Positions 54,135-63,853 are shown, counted from the stretch's first letter. The stretch is 64,000 bases of DNA from Calothrix sp. NIES-2098 (GCA_002368175.1 AP018172.1:7629001-7693000); one strand, 5' to 3'. The notes: generated from the sequence alone by a model not told the origin. Made by a program: numbers and translations.

Positions 54135-54167
54135 TGGGTAATAGGTAATAGTTTTTCCTATTACCCA
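54135..54167 (+). promoter_or_regulatory. Hairpin covering the start of the KAS gene
   Basis: TGGGTAATAGG (54135-54145) and CCTATTACCCA (54157-54167) form a perfect 11-bp stem with an 11-base loop. The last base of the 3' arm is the A of the ATG at 54167. It might end the upstream gene's transcript (loop holds TTTTT) or hide the ribosome site. Confidence 0.5.
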
Positions 54168-55357
54168 TGACCGATCTAAAATTCCAAATTCACAAGTCCA
54201 AATTGGTTAAGGTTGTTGTCACTGGTATAGGGCTAGTTTCTGCCTTAGGAGAAAATTTAGCAGCTAGCTGGCAAAAGCTCATAACAGGTAAATCTGGAAT
54301 TAAGTTCCATCAACCTTTTCCAGAGATGGAAGCACTTCCTTTAGGATTAATTGCACAACAGCCAGCTTCGTTGAAAATACTGACTGAGTTGGTTGTTGCT
54401 GATGCTTTAAAAGATGCTGGGTTATCAGCGCCTTTAGATGACTGCGCTGTAGTTATCGGATCGAGTCGCGGTTATCAAGCATCGTGGGAAATGCTAGCAA
54501 GGCAAATCTACAGTAGCGATCGCTTGTCATCCTCCTTACAAATCAAGGAGATGGAAAACTGGTTGGATACTTTACCTCACATGAATGCGATCGCCGCTGC
54601 AAGGCAAATTGGTGCATCTGGAAGCGTTTTAGCGCCAATGGCGGCCTGTGCTACGGGAATTTGGGCGATCGCCCAGGCTACTAGTTTATTGCAAACTGGA
54701 AAATATCAACGAGCGATCGCGGGAGCAGTAGAAGCACCAATCACACCCCTGACTTTGGCCGGATTTCAGCAGATGGGCGCTTTAGCGAGAACTGGGGCTT
54801 ATCCCTTTGATTTACGCCGTGAAGGCTTGGTTCTAGGTGAAGGGGCAGCGGTTTTTGTTCTAGAAACAGCAGAGTTGGCAAAGCAGCGACAAGCCAAGAT
54901 ATATGGTGAAGTTCTTGGTTTTAGCTTACTTAATGACGCCTATCATCCCAATGCTCCCGATCCAGAGGGTAAAAGTGCGATCGCATCTATTAAACAATGC
55001 TTAGATCGCAGTTACCTCACACCAGCCGACATTGATTATATTCACGCTCATGGTACAGCGACCCAGCTGAACGATCGCATAGAAAGCATGATTATTGAGC
55101 GTGTATTTCCCCAAAAAGTAGCAGTTAGTTCCACCAAAGGAGCCACAGGACATACTTTAGGTGCATCGGGAGCTTTAGGAGCAGCTTTTTCCCTACTAGC
55201 ATTGCAACATCAAATTTTGCCCCCATGTGTAGGATTGCAGGAGCCAGAGTTTAATTTGGATCTAGTTAGGTCGGCTCGTCAAGATAAAATTCAATACGCA
55301 CTTTGTTTAAGTTTTGGTTTTGGCGGTCAAAATGCAGTAGTAGCTTTCAGTAAATAA
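54167..55357 (+). CDS. Beta-ketoacyl-ACP synthase (FabF-like)
   Basis: 396 residues with the KAS II-type fold. Catalytic Cys161 (MAACATGIW), His295 (IHAHGTATQLND) and His329 (TKGATGHTLGASGALG) are all present. The protein keeps active-site loops GSSRGYQASWEML and LCLSFGFGGQNAVVAF. Lower length and the sequence suggest a secondary KAS, perhaps for special lipids rather than the main fabF. The start may be ATG 54167 or TTG 54203, which would give MVKVVVTGIGLVSALG. Confidence 0.9.
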   Translation: MTDLKFQIHKSKLVKVVVTGIGLVSALGENLAASWQKLITGKSGIKFHQPFPEMEALPLGLIAQQPASLKILTELVVADALKDAGLSAPLDDCAVVIGSSRGYQASWEMLARQIYSSDRLSSSLQIKEMENWLDTLPHMNAIAAARQIGASGSVLAPMAACATGIWAIAQATSLLQTGKYQRAIAGAVEAPITPLTLAGFQQMGALARTGAYPFDLRREGLVLGEGAAVFVLETAELAKQRQAKIYGEVLGFSLLNDAYHPNAPDPEGKSAIASIKQCLDRSYLTPADIDYIHAHGTATQLNDRIESMIIERVFPQKVAVSSTKGATGHTLGASGALGAAFSLLALQHQILPPCVGLQEPEFNLDLVRSARQDKIQYALCLSFGFGGQNAVVAFSK

Positions 55358-55695
55358 CTTCTTGAACAGCGCAATTAGTAGTTAGCTAATTTAAACAGAC
55401 ACAAGCATAGAAAACATAAAGAAAAACTCATCCATAAGGTTTGTGAATTTTAAATGAGTAAATTTTAAAGTCCACGCTACTTTACTACTTATTGGGAACA
55501 ATACCAGTATATTTTCGACAAGAGATCGCAGTGTAATATCTGTCTTCAGGTATTGCTGTATATTAGCTTCCCAATAATTCAGTACTTCTATAGTCTATTG
55601 ATTGTGATTGTCCCTGTTGATTGTTGCTCAATCTTGGCCGATCAACAATTCAGGCATTTATATGGTTATATAACTAGTTGAGAGGGGATTTAGGC
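55358..55695. other. Intergenic region, nothing recognised
   Basis: AT-rich spacer between same-strand genes. No terminator or repeat could be supported, apart from a short palindromic stretch AGTTATATAACT-like near 55666. Confidence 0.35.
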
Positions 55696-56553
55696 ATGAA
55701 ATGGATCGAGCAATCTCTAAGAATAGTAGCCTTTTCCATACCAATGTTTTTGGAACTTGCTACTATTCCTAGTCTAGCAATACAAGCACAAGCCCAGGTT
55801 GACCCTGTATCGCTCAGTCAACAGCAAAAACAGCCTTGGCTAATCTCTCAGGTTTTTAAGCCACCTAAGCGGGGATTACCACCAGAAAGCGCTGGCGGTG
55901 CTACTCGTCAATTTACACCTCCACAACGAGGATTACCACCTGCAAGTGCTGGTGGTGCAACCCGTGGCTCTTCTTCTTGCGTCCAAAAAAATCAGTTATT
56001 AACTCCCTTAATACCAAAAGAGAATATAGGATTAACCTTTTCAGAACGTCCAACCTTTTTCTGGCACGTACCACAATCTACAGTCAAAACAGCCCAGTTT
56101 GTAATTTTGGCTGATGGAAATCAAAATGATGCAGATGATGATGTAGTTTACGAAACAACTGTCACCCTGCCAACTAAACCAGGAATCATGAAGTTGACTC
56201 TTCCTGCTAGCGCGTCTCCGCTAAAAGTTGGTAAGCGCTACCATTGGTACATGACATTGGTTTGTGATGAACAAAATCCCAGCAGAAATCCTAACTTAGA
56301 AGGGTGGGTAGAACGCACACAACCAGAACCAACATTATCAAAAGCGATAGAACAAGCCGACTTGCGCAAACGTCCAGCCCTGTATGCAGATGCTGGAATT
56401 TGGCATGAAGCACTGGCCAGTTTGGTGGAGTTACGTTGTGCTGAACCAAATAATTTGAAGGTTAGAGCTGATTGGAGAAGATTCTTTCAATCAGTTGATT
56501 TGAGTCAGGTTGCATCAGACCAAATACTTGACTGTTGCCCAAACAAGCAATAA
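55696..56553 (+). CDS. DUF928 exported protein
   Basis: 285 residues from ATG 55696. Signal peptide (about 10-34, ending AQAQ). A tandem pair PPKRGLPPESAGGATR and PPQRGLPPASAGGATR lies at about residues 54-90 (Pro/Gly-rich, likely extended). Then the DUF928 domain: TPLIPKENIGLTFSERPTFFW, MKLTLPASASPLKVGKRYHWY, a long helical part DLRKRPALYADAGIWHEALASL with VELRCAEPNNLKVRADWRRF at the end. In cyanobacteria this family often stands near CHASE2 and CHAT genes, as here. Confidence 0.85.
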   Translation: MKWIEQSLRIVAFSIPMFLELATIPSLAIQAQAQVDPVSLSQQQKQPWLISQVFKPPKRGLPPESAGGATRQFTPPQRGLPPASAGGATRGSSSCVQKNQLLTPLIPKENIGLTFSERPTFFWHVPQSTVKTAQFVILADGNQNDADDDVVYETTVTLPTKPGIMKLTLPASASPLKVGKRYHWYMTLVCDEQNPSRNPNLEGWVERTQPEPTLSKAIEQADLRKRPALYADAGIWHEALASLVELRCAEPNNLKVRADWRRFFQSVDLSQVASDQILDCCPNKQ

Positions 56554-57244
56554 TCGCTAATACAGTGCTAACTTATGAATGTTGTAGACGCTGCTGCCAT
56601 TGTCAAGTGGTGTCAGCGCTTTTTACGTAGACAGGTTCTCGTTCTCTTCCCTGCGTATAAGCAAGCTAGGCGTAGTGTCTGTTTAGCAGAAGGGGGTTCC
56701 GCAGGGTAGCGAGTTGTTGCTAGACATGACACTTCAGGCTATTAGCCTTAGTAGAAAGCCAGCGCTATGGAAGGGTTAGCCTAACCTAAGCAGCTGGCAT
56801 TTATAATTTATGTGTCGCTCCAATTATGACTGTCAATGAAACGACCCCATGCAGAGATTTATAGTATTAGCCTCAAGGGTATGTAATAAGCTTTGCAAAG
56901 AAAGAAGAACGAAAATATAATAATTGCTGACTATTGGTTTCTTTTGATGCAAAATAGTGTTCAAAAGTTTCATAAGTACTGACTTCTCAAGCAGACAGAG
57001 AAGCCACTGCGTTGCAGAGGTTTCCTCTGTTGTAGCAAGTGGCGTGATAGAAAGTGAGATATTGACGGGTGAGTAGGGGATTTTTCCCATTAGCAATTAC
57101 ATCAATTAATACAACATCATAAAAATTACAAAATCAGTTTAAAAGCTCTTATTTTCCTTCAAACTAATTCAAGGGAAACTTAGCAAGTGATTTATTCACT
57201 TTTGATTAGGAAACTAAATACTCAGAACTCAGGACTTATATAGT
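56554..57244. other. Intergenic region rich in small repeats
   Basis: About 690 bases without a gene. It holds an inverted pair CCCTGCG (56649-56655) with CGCAGGG (56700-56706), the structured element at 57001-57046, and GTAGTGTCTG-like repeat sequence. A cyclase promoter presumably lies in the AT-rich last 100 bases. Confidence 0.55.
57001..57046. repeat. Small palindromic repeat, copy B
   Basis: 46 bases. Outer arms AAGCCACTGCGTTG and AGCAAGTGGCGTG; inner hairpin CAGAGG-TTT-CCTCTG. Copy A (7637-7682, minus strand) has the same length and outer arms but inner stem CGGG-TTT-CCCG. Confidence 0.75.
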
Positions 57245-59494
57245 ATGCACGCAAAGCTGAAACAGCTAATATGGCAATGGCGTGGAGTTTTGCTAGCAGT
57301 TCCCAATGTCACAGCCGTTGTGATTGCACTGCGATGTATGGGATTGCTCGAATTATTTGAGTTGACTACACTAGATCAGTTTTTTCTTTTACGTCAACAA
57401 CAGCCTGTTGATGAGCGCATTGTTATAGTTGAGATTAATGAACCAGACATCACCAAATTGAGGCAGTGGCCGATCAATGATGAAATACTTGCTAATGTCT
57501 TAAATCGCGTAAAGCAGCAAAAACCGATAGCAATAGGTCTTGATATTTATCGAGACTTACCTTTAGATCCTGGTCATCAAAAATTAGTAAAAGTATTTGA
57601 GACTACACCTAACTTAATTGGGGTACAAAAGGTATCTGAAAGTTCTAATAGTTTTTCTGTTGGTTCGCCTCCAGAACTCAGGAAAAGAAATCAAGTTGGA
57701 GCGAATGACTTTCCCTTAGATAAAGATGGCAAAATCCGTCGAGCTTTGCTGTATGCAGGTTTGAAAGATGGTAGCAATCTTGAAAGCTTTGGGCTGAAAT
57801 TAGCATTATTGTATTTGCAACCTCAAGGAATTACTGAAAAACCCGCAGCAAATAATCCCAACTATTTGCAGTTAGGTAAAGGAATTTTTCCTACTTTTGA
57901 AACTAATGATGGTGGTTACTTTAGAGCAAATGCTGGTAGTTACCAAATCCTATTAAACTACCGGGGAACAATTAATCGTTTCCCAGTAGTATCTATCAAT
58001 GATGTGTTAGAGAATCGGATATCACCAAACTTAATGCAAGGAAAAATTGTATTAATTGGTGCTACCGCTGAAAGTTTAAACGATCTTTTTTGGACACCAT
58101 ATAGCAGTAGGATAGTTGGTGCGCCGGAACGCATGGCTGGTGTCGCAATTCATGCTAATTTAATTAGTCAAATTTTGAGTTCGGCTTTGGAAGGTCGTCC
58201 ACAAATCAAAACTTTATCGGAACCGATAGAGTGGTTGTGGATTTTAGTTTGGTCAATCGTCGGTGGGACTTTGTGTTGGCAACATCGACATAGTACGGCT
58301 GAAAATAAGAAATGGCGCTTACTAGCTAATACTAGTAGCAGTATTCTATTAGCAACTACTTGTTTGGTAGGTGGGAGTTTCTTAGCATTTGTTTTTGCTT
58401 GGTGGATTCCTGTGATCCCACCACTGTTAGCTTTAACTGGATCTGCGATCGCTGTCACCCAATATATCGCTCGTAGTGCTTCCGAAATGCGCCGCACCTT
58501 TGGTCGCTACTTAACAAATGAAGTCGTCGCCAATTTACTAGAAACTCCTTCTGGGCTGAAATTAGGGGGAGAACGGAAAAAAGTCACAGTTTTGATGTCC
58601 GATCTAAGAGGATTTTCCGCTGTATCAGAGCGATTAGCACCAGAACAAGTAGTGGCGATTCTCAATGTTTATTTGGGAGCGATGGCGGATGTAATTAACC
58701 AGTACAACGGTACAATTAATGAGTTTATTGGTGATGGCATCTTTGTGATGTTTGGTGCGCCTGTAAGTCGCGAAGATGATTCTCGCAGAGCGATCGCCTG
58801 CGCTATTGCGATGCAATTGGCAATGAAGCCTGTAAACGAACATAATCAGCAGATGGATTTACCCATTCTGGAAATGGGAATAGGCATTCATACAGGTGAA
58901 GTTGTTGCCGGAAATGTCGGTTCGCAAAAACGTGCTAAATATTCGGTTGTAGGTAGCCATGTCAATCTCACTTCCCGAATTGAATCTTACACGGTGGGCG
59001 GTCAAATTCTGATTTCTGAGGAAACCCTAAAAGATGCCGACATTGAGATGAGAATTGATGGGCAATTACAGGTACAACCTAAAGGAATTAAAGCTCCTAT
59101 TACCATCTACGAAATTGGCGGCATTGGTGGTAAGTATAATCTTTACTTGCCTCAATCTGACGATAATTTTGTACATTTGAATGAAGAAATTGCAGTTGAA
59201 TACACTATTTTGGAAGGTAAACATGCTGTAGGAACTATATTTCATGGTCAGCTTGTTTGCTTATCAGAAAATGCGGCAAAATTGCGCTCGGAAAATTCAC
59301 TAGAAGCTTTAACTAATATCAAATTCAAGTTATTGAATTTACCAGAACTCGATCCTGAAGATGGCGATATCTATGCCAAGGTGTTAAAAAAATCTCAGGA
59401 TGATGGACATTGTTTTCTCATTCGTTTCACAGCCGTTCCACCAAAGGCGACTGTAATATTTGAGAAACTACGTCAGATGGCGTCTAACACATAG
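57245..59494 (+). CDS. CHASE2 sensor, class III cyclase, PilZ-like protein
   Basis: 749 residues. N-terminal helix (about 20-38), CHASE2 periplasmic sensor (about 45-310, VDERIVIVEINEPDI and FVMIGATAE-like IVLIGATAESLNDLFWTPYS), three membrane helices (about 328-410), a class III nucleotide cyclase (about 443-625) and a C-terminal PilZ-like domain (about 630-745). Metal ligands Asp453 (MSDLRGF) and Asp497 (IGDGIF); the substrate-binding Lys565 (KRAKYSVVG), Asn574 and Arg578 of NLTSRIE are present. The residue usually Asp in the second base-recognition site reads Ser571-His572. It could make cAMP or cGMP. Located between DUF928 and two CHAT genes. Confidence 0.9.
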   Translation: MHAKLKQLIWQWRGVLLAVPNVTAVVIALRCMGLLELFELTTLDQFFLLRQQQPVDERIVIVEINEPDITKLRQWPINDEILANVLNRVKQQKPIAIGLDIYRDLPLDPGHQKLVKVFETTPNLIGVQKVSESSNSFSVGSPPELRKRNQVGANDFPLDKDGKIRRALLYAGLKDGSNLESFGLKLALLYLQPQGITEKPAANNPNYLQLGKGIFPTFETNDGGYFRANAGSYQILLNYRGTINRFPVVSINDVLENRISPNLMQGKIVLIGATAESLNDLFWTPYSSRIVGAPERMAGVAIHANLISQILSSALEGRPQIKTLSEPIEWLWILVWSIVGGTLCWQHRHSTAENKKWRLLANTSSSILLATTCLVGGSFLAFVFAWWIPVIPPLLALTGSAIAVTQYIARSASEMRRTFGRYLTNEVVANLLETPSGLKLGGERKKVTVLMSDLRGFSAVSERLAPEQVVAILNVYLGAMADVINQYNGTINEFIGDGIFVMFGAPVSREDDSRRAIACAIAMQLAMKPVNEHNQQMDLPILEMGIGIHTGEVVAGNVGSQKRAKYSVVGSHVNLTSRIESYTVGGQILISEETLKDADIEMRIDGQLQVQPKGIKAPITIYEIGGIGGKYNLYLPQSDDNFVHLNEEIAVEYTILEGKHAVGTIFHGQLVCLSENAAKLRSENSLEALTNIKFKLLNLPELDPEDGDIYAKVLKKSQDDGHCFLIRFTAVPPKATVIFEKLRQMASNT

Positions 59495-59543
59495 AAATTT
59501 GATTTTCAAAAATAGCCAAAATCTGTAATATTACAGTTATATA

Positions 59544-59992
59544 GATGCACTAGCATTACAAGCTAGCAAACGCGCCCGCGCTCGTAGTCTTTTAGATATG
59601 CTCACCGAGGCTAATGCAGATATTCGTCAAGGTGTAGACTCCTTACGCGCCAAGAAGCCGAAACCATTCTGTCTTTAGTGCATACAAAAGAGCGCAAGCA
59701 AGCCTTTGACTTTGCTGCTAATCGTGTTGCGGCTACCAATCCGGATTAAGGATTAATCTGCTTGACAAGAGGCTATATGTATGCGGGTAGCCCTAGAGTA
59801 TTAGTGAGTTTGTGGAGTGTGGATGACCAAGCCACCTCAGAACTGATGAAGAAGTTTTATAGCTTTATGTTGCAAGATGGCTTGAAACCTGGTGCGGCAC
59901 TACGAGCCGCACAAACTCAGATGTGGCGCGATTCCAATTATAAAGCGCCCTATTTCTGGGCAGCTTTCACTCTCCAAGGTGAATGGAAGTGA
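59544..59992 (+). pseudogene. Decayed copy of the CHAT gene
   Basis: Three collinear blocks match the C-terminal region of the gene at 60141-63770: 59544-59639 to 62286-62381, about 59641-59745 to 63206-63310, and 59748-59992 to 63526-63770. Two deletions of about 830 and 215 bases lie between them, the second removing the catalytic His and Cys, and the reading frame breaks. The last block (75 residues) differs from the intact gene at only two or three residues, so the copy is recent or homogenised. It starts directly after the cyclase gene. Confidence 0.9.
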
Positions 59993-60060
59993 GGTTGTCT
60001 ATCTAGAATTGTAGAAGCTTTATAATTAGCTACTTGCAAAAATCAATTTTCTTAAAAAAA

Positions 60061-60109
60061 GCACAGATAACTCACGATAAACACTGATAAATATTATGTG
60101 TATCTGTGC
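60061..60109. repeat. CACAGATA hairpin repeat, second copy
   Basis: GCACAGATA (60061-60069) pairs with TATCTGTGC (60101-60109) in a 9-bp perfect stem. Related to the element at 47681. It lies just before the CHAT gene. Confidence 0.6.
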
Positions 60110-60140
60110 TTCCGAATCATCAACTTAGGATTTTTGCAAA

Positions 60141-63100
60141 ATGTATAGTAAACGGAATTTTTTACTCAAAAATACAGTCATAACTCAAAAAAGGGAGCGC
60201 AGCTTGATGTCAAGGCGAATGCTATCAGTTTTTAGCCATCGTGTTCTTATTCTGTTTGTCAATATGATTTTTTTGTCATCTTTTGGGATGACATTTAGGG
60301 CAATAGCCCAACAGCCAACAACTACTCCGCAAAATCTCAGCCCGGCTCAACAAAGAGCATACTCACAGGCAAAGCAACTTTTACAAGCAGCAGACAAACT
60401 TTTACGGCAAGGAACAGCCACATCTCGACAACAGGCTCTTGCTAAATACTCAGAAGCATTGAAAATTTGGCAAGAAATCGGCGATCGCGCGAATGAAGCT
60501 GGTACTTTATTAGGTATTGGGACTATCTATTATCTCCAGAACGAGAACCAAAAGGCACTGGAATATTACGATCGGGCATTAGTCATTAGACGCGAACTCA
60601 AAGATAGTTTTGGGGAAGCGATAATGCTGCAATCAATCGCCGGAGCATATTCTAATTTAGGAGACAAGCCAAAAGCTATAGAATTTTACAATCAAGCATT
60701 ATCAATATTTCAAGCTCAGAAACAATCTAATTTGGCAGCTTTGACTTTAGTTAGCATTGGTAGAGTTTATTTGAGTTTGGGTGAAACTAAAAAGGCACTT
60801 GATTACTACAATCAAGCTTTAGAGCTTCAACGTGCCATTGGCGATGCGGCTGGACAGGTAGACACTCTCCAAGCAATGGGCAAGGTATATGCCCAATTTG
60901 GTGAAGCACAAAAGGCTGTAGCAGCTTTAAATCAAGCATTAGAGATTCAACGTACAAGGAAAGATATAGCTGGGCAAGCTGATACGCTCACGATAATAGC
61001 CACCCTTTATAGCTCATTGGGTGAGAATCAGAAGGCAAGGGAAGCATTAACCCAAGTGCTGGAATTGCAAAAACGATCGCCACAAATCGATCCTAGCAGC
61101 CAAGCCGTAACTTATATGGGTATAGGTGCTACCTACGCGGCTGTGAATGATTATCAAAAGGCTCTAAACTACTATAACCAAGCGCGATCGCTCTTACAAA
61201 AGGCGGGGAACTCTTATGCAGAAGCCGAATTATTGTCACAACTCAGCTTTGTCTACGACCAACTGGGACAACAGCAAAAAGCCCTCGAAGTTTTGAACCA
61301 AGCACTTGCACTCCAGCGTGCTAAACAGGATCGCTCTAGAGAAGCCTTTACGCTTAATAATATTGCCGATATTTACTCATCATTTGGCGATTATCAACAA
61401 GCCCTCGACTTTTACAACCAAGCTTTAACTCTCCAGCGCCAGCTCAAGGATCTGCCAGGGGAAGCAAATACACTGACTTATATTGCTAAACTCTATCAAT
61501 TCTTAGGCAATTATCAGCTAAGTATCGATACTTATAATCAAGCCTTGGCTCAATTCCGATCTGTAGGCGATCGCAGTAAAGTTGCTCAAACCCTTGATAA
61601 AATTGGCAGTGTTTACCGATCGGCAGAAGATTACCAAAAAGCCTTAGACTACTACAACCAGGCTCTGCAACTTTGGCGCGAACAAGGAGGGTTATTTCAA
61701 GAATTTGCTACTCTCTCAGGCATCATTAGGGTTTATGAGTCATTGAAAGATTATCCTCAGGCACTGAATGCTGGGAAGCAAGCACTTTCATTATCTCGCA
61801 AACAACAAAGTAGCTTTACTGAGGCTTCTGCCCTAGCTTTATTAGGCAGAGTTTACTTAGCTTCAGGCGATTACCGACAAGCGCTAGACTTCTTTGAGCA
61901 AGCAGCCTCGAAATTTCAACAGCTAGGCGTCCCTAGCGCCGAAGCTAATGTCTTGGGCAATATTGGCAAAGTTTACGAGTCGTTAAAACAGCCCCAGCAG
62001 GCAATTGCCATTTACGATCGGGAACTAAAACTGCGGCAAAATTTGGGCGATCGCACCGGGGAAGCTGAAACACGGTATAGCATGGCAGTAAGCGAACGCG
62101 ATCGCAATAATCTAGAGGCTGCTCGCAATCAAATTGAATCAACAATTAAAATCGTTGAAGATATCCGCACCAGAGTTACCAGCCAAGACTTGCGGACTTC
62201 CTACTTTGCCTCAGTTCAAAAATATTACGAGTTCTACATCGATCTATTAATGCGGCTGCATAAACAGCAACCATCTAAAGGCTACGATGCGCTAGCACTA
62301 CAAGCTAGCGAACGCGCCCGCGCCCGCAGTCTTTTAGATATGCTCACCGAAGCCAATGCAGATATTCGTCAAGGTGTAGACCCCAACCTACTCGCAGCCG
62401 AACGCAGCTTGCAGCAACAACTTGATGCGCTAGAAAAACGCCGACTCAAATTACTAAGTGGAAACGATACTCAAAGCCTGGTACAAAAGCTAGAACAGGA
62501 AACTGAAGCCAACCTGGAACAGTATCGGCAACTGCAAGCAAAAATTAGAGCTACAAGCCCCCGTTACGCCGCCTTAACCCAGCCACAACCGCTTTCACTC
62601 AAACAAATTCAGTCCTCAGTACTCGATGACAACACCTTACTACTAGAGTACTCACTGGGAGAAGAACGCAGCTACCTCTGGGCTGTCACTAAAAACAGCA
62701 TCAGCAGTTACGAACTACCCAAACGTGCGGAAATTGAAGCCGCAGTGCAACAGTTCCGCAAAATCTTAGTCTCACCAATTCCCGCAGCAAAACCAGATCG
62801 AGCCGCCAACGAGCTAACTAAATTACTACTGGCACCAGTTGCCCAACAATTAGGACAAAAACGCTTAGTTGTCGTGGCTGATGGGGCTTTGCAGTACGTA
62901 CCCTTTGCTGCCTTAAACACAACTGGCCAAAAAGATAATCGCTATGAGCCATTAGCTATCAACCACGAAATTATCACTTTGCCCTCAGCCTCAACAGTCG
63001 CCGTACTCAGACAAGAAATTACTGGACGCAAAACTGCACCGAAAACACTAGCGGTAATTGCCGATCCCATCTTTTCACCCAACGATGAGCGCATCAAGGG

Positions 63101-63770
63101 TCGAGTAGCCAACCCTCAAAATGACACCTCAAAAAATCAGAACTTGGATTTGCAACAACTAGACCGATCTGCCAGAGATGCAAATATCAACTTTGAGCGT
63201 TTGCCATTTACTCGTCAAGAAGCCGAAACAATTCTGTCTTTAGTACCTGCAAAAGAGCGCAAGCAAGCCTTTGATTTTGCTGCTAATCGTGCTGTCGTCA
63301 CGAATGCTGACCTAAGCCAGTATCAGATAGTACATTTTGCTACTCATGGTATCCTGAATAGTCGTCATCCAGAGTTATCGGGTGTGGTGCTGTCACTATT
63401 TGATGAAACTGGTAAACCCCAAAATGGCTTTTTGCGCTTGCGTGATGTTTTTAACCTCAAACTGCCAGCCGAACTAATTGTACTGAGTGCCTGTGAGACT
63501 GGTTTGGGTGAAGAAGTCAAAGGCGAAGGATTAATTGGCTTGACAAGAGGGTTTATGTATGCAGGTAGCCCTAGAGTCTTGGTGAGTTTGTGGAGTGTGG
63601 ATGACCAAGCTACCTCAGAACTGATGAAGAAGTTTTATAGCTTCATGTTGCAAGATGGCTTGAAACCTGCTGCGGCACTACGAGCTGCACAAACTCAGAT
63701 GTGGCGCGATTCCAATTATAAAGCGCCCTATTTCTGGGCAGCTTTCACTCTCCAAGGTGAGTGGAAGTAA
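60141..63770 (+). CDS. Exported TPR-CHAT protease
   Basis: 1209 residues. A signal peptide or anchor (RVLILFVNMIFLSSFGMTFRA, about 34-54, then IAQQ) follows a basic start; ATG 60207 with GGGAG nine bases upstream is an alternative start. About 14 tetratricopeptide-type repeats of 40 residues lie at about 95-650 (for example ALDYYNQALELQR). A coiled region follows, and the CHAT domain fills about 830-1209. Its caspase-like dyad is complete: His1069 in VHFATHGILNS and Cys1118 in LIVLSACETGLGE. Such TPR-CHAT proteins are peptidases that recognise partner proteins. An exported one is inference from the signal. A decayed copy lies upstream. Confidence 0.93.
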   Translation: MYSKRNFLLKNTVITQKRERSLMSRRMLSVFSHRVLILFVNMIFLSSFGMTFRAIAQQPTTTPQNLSPAQQRAYSQAKQLLQAADKLLRQGTATSRQQALAKYSEALKIWQEIGDRANEAGTLLGIGTIYYLQNENQKALEYYDRALVIRRELKDSFGEAIMLQSIAGAYSNLGDKPKAIEFYNQALSIFQAQKQSNLAALTLVSIGRVYLSLGETKKALDYYNQALELQRAIGDAAGQVDTLQAMGKVYAQFGEAQKAVAALNQALEIQRTRKDIAGQADTLTIIATLYSSLGENQKAREALTQVLELQKRSPQIDPSSQAVTYMGIGATYAAVNDYQKALNYYNQARSLLQKAGNSYAEAELLSQLSFVYDQLGQQQKALEVLNQALALQRAKQDRSREAFTLNNIADIYSSFGDYQQALDFYNQALTLQRQLKDLPGEANTLTYIAKLYQFLGNYQLSIDTYNQALAQFRSVGDRSKVAQTLDKIGSVYRSAEDYQKALDYYNQALQLWREQGGLFQEFATLSGIIRVYESLKDYPQALNAGKQALSLSRKQQSSFTEASALALLGRVYLASGDYRQALDFFEQAASKFQQLGVPSAEANVLGNIGKVYESLKQPQQAIAIYDRELKLRQNLGDRTGEAETRYSMAVSERDRNNLEAARNQIESTIKIVEDIRTRVTSQDLRTSYFASVQKYYEFYIDLLMRLHKQQPSKGYDALALQASERARARSLLDMLTEANADIRQGVDPNLLAAERSLQQQLDALEKRRLKLLSGNDTQSLVQKLEQETEANLEQYRQLQAKIRATSPRYAALTQPQPLSLKQIQSSVLDDNTLLLEYSLGEERSYLWAVTKNSISSYELPKRAEIEAAVQQFRKILVSPIPAAKPDRAANELTKLLLAPVAQQLGQKRLVVVADGALQYVPFAALNTTGQKDNRYEPLAINHEIITLPSASTVAVLRQEITGRKTAPKTLAVIADPIFSPNDERIKGRVANPQNDTSKNQNLDLQQLDRSARDANINFERLPFTRQEAETILSLVPAKERKQAFDFAANRAVVTNADLSQYQIVHFATHGILNSRHPELSGVVLSLFDETGKPQNGFLRLRDVFNLKLPAELIVLSACETGLGEEVKGEGLIGLTRGFMYAGSPRVLVSLWSVDDQATSELMKKFYSFMLQDGLKPAAALRAAQTQMWRDSNYKAPYFWAAFTLQGEWK

Positions 63771-63777
63771 GCTGATG

Positions 63778-63806
63778 CAAGAGTCAAAGCTCATCTTGGA
63801 CTCTTG
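63778..63806. terminator. Hairpin between convergent genes
   Basis: CAAGAGTC (63778-63785) pairs with GACTCTTG (63799-63806), a perfect 8-bp stem just after the CHAT stop. No T-run, but the place between convergent genes suits a two-way stop. Confidence 0.5.
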
Positions 63807-63853
63807 ACAACTAAGCGCGAACTATACATGAAATTGAGAGCGATCGCTAATTA

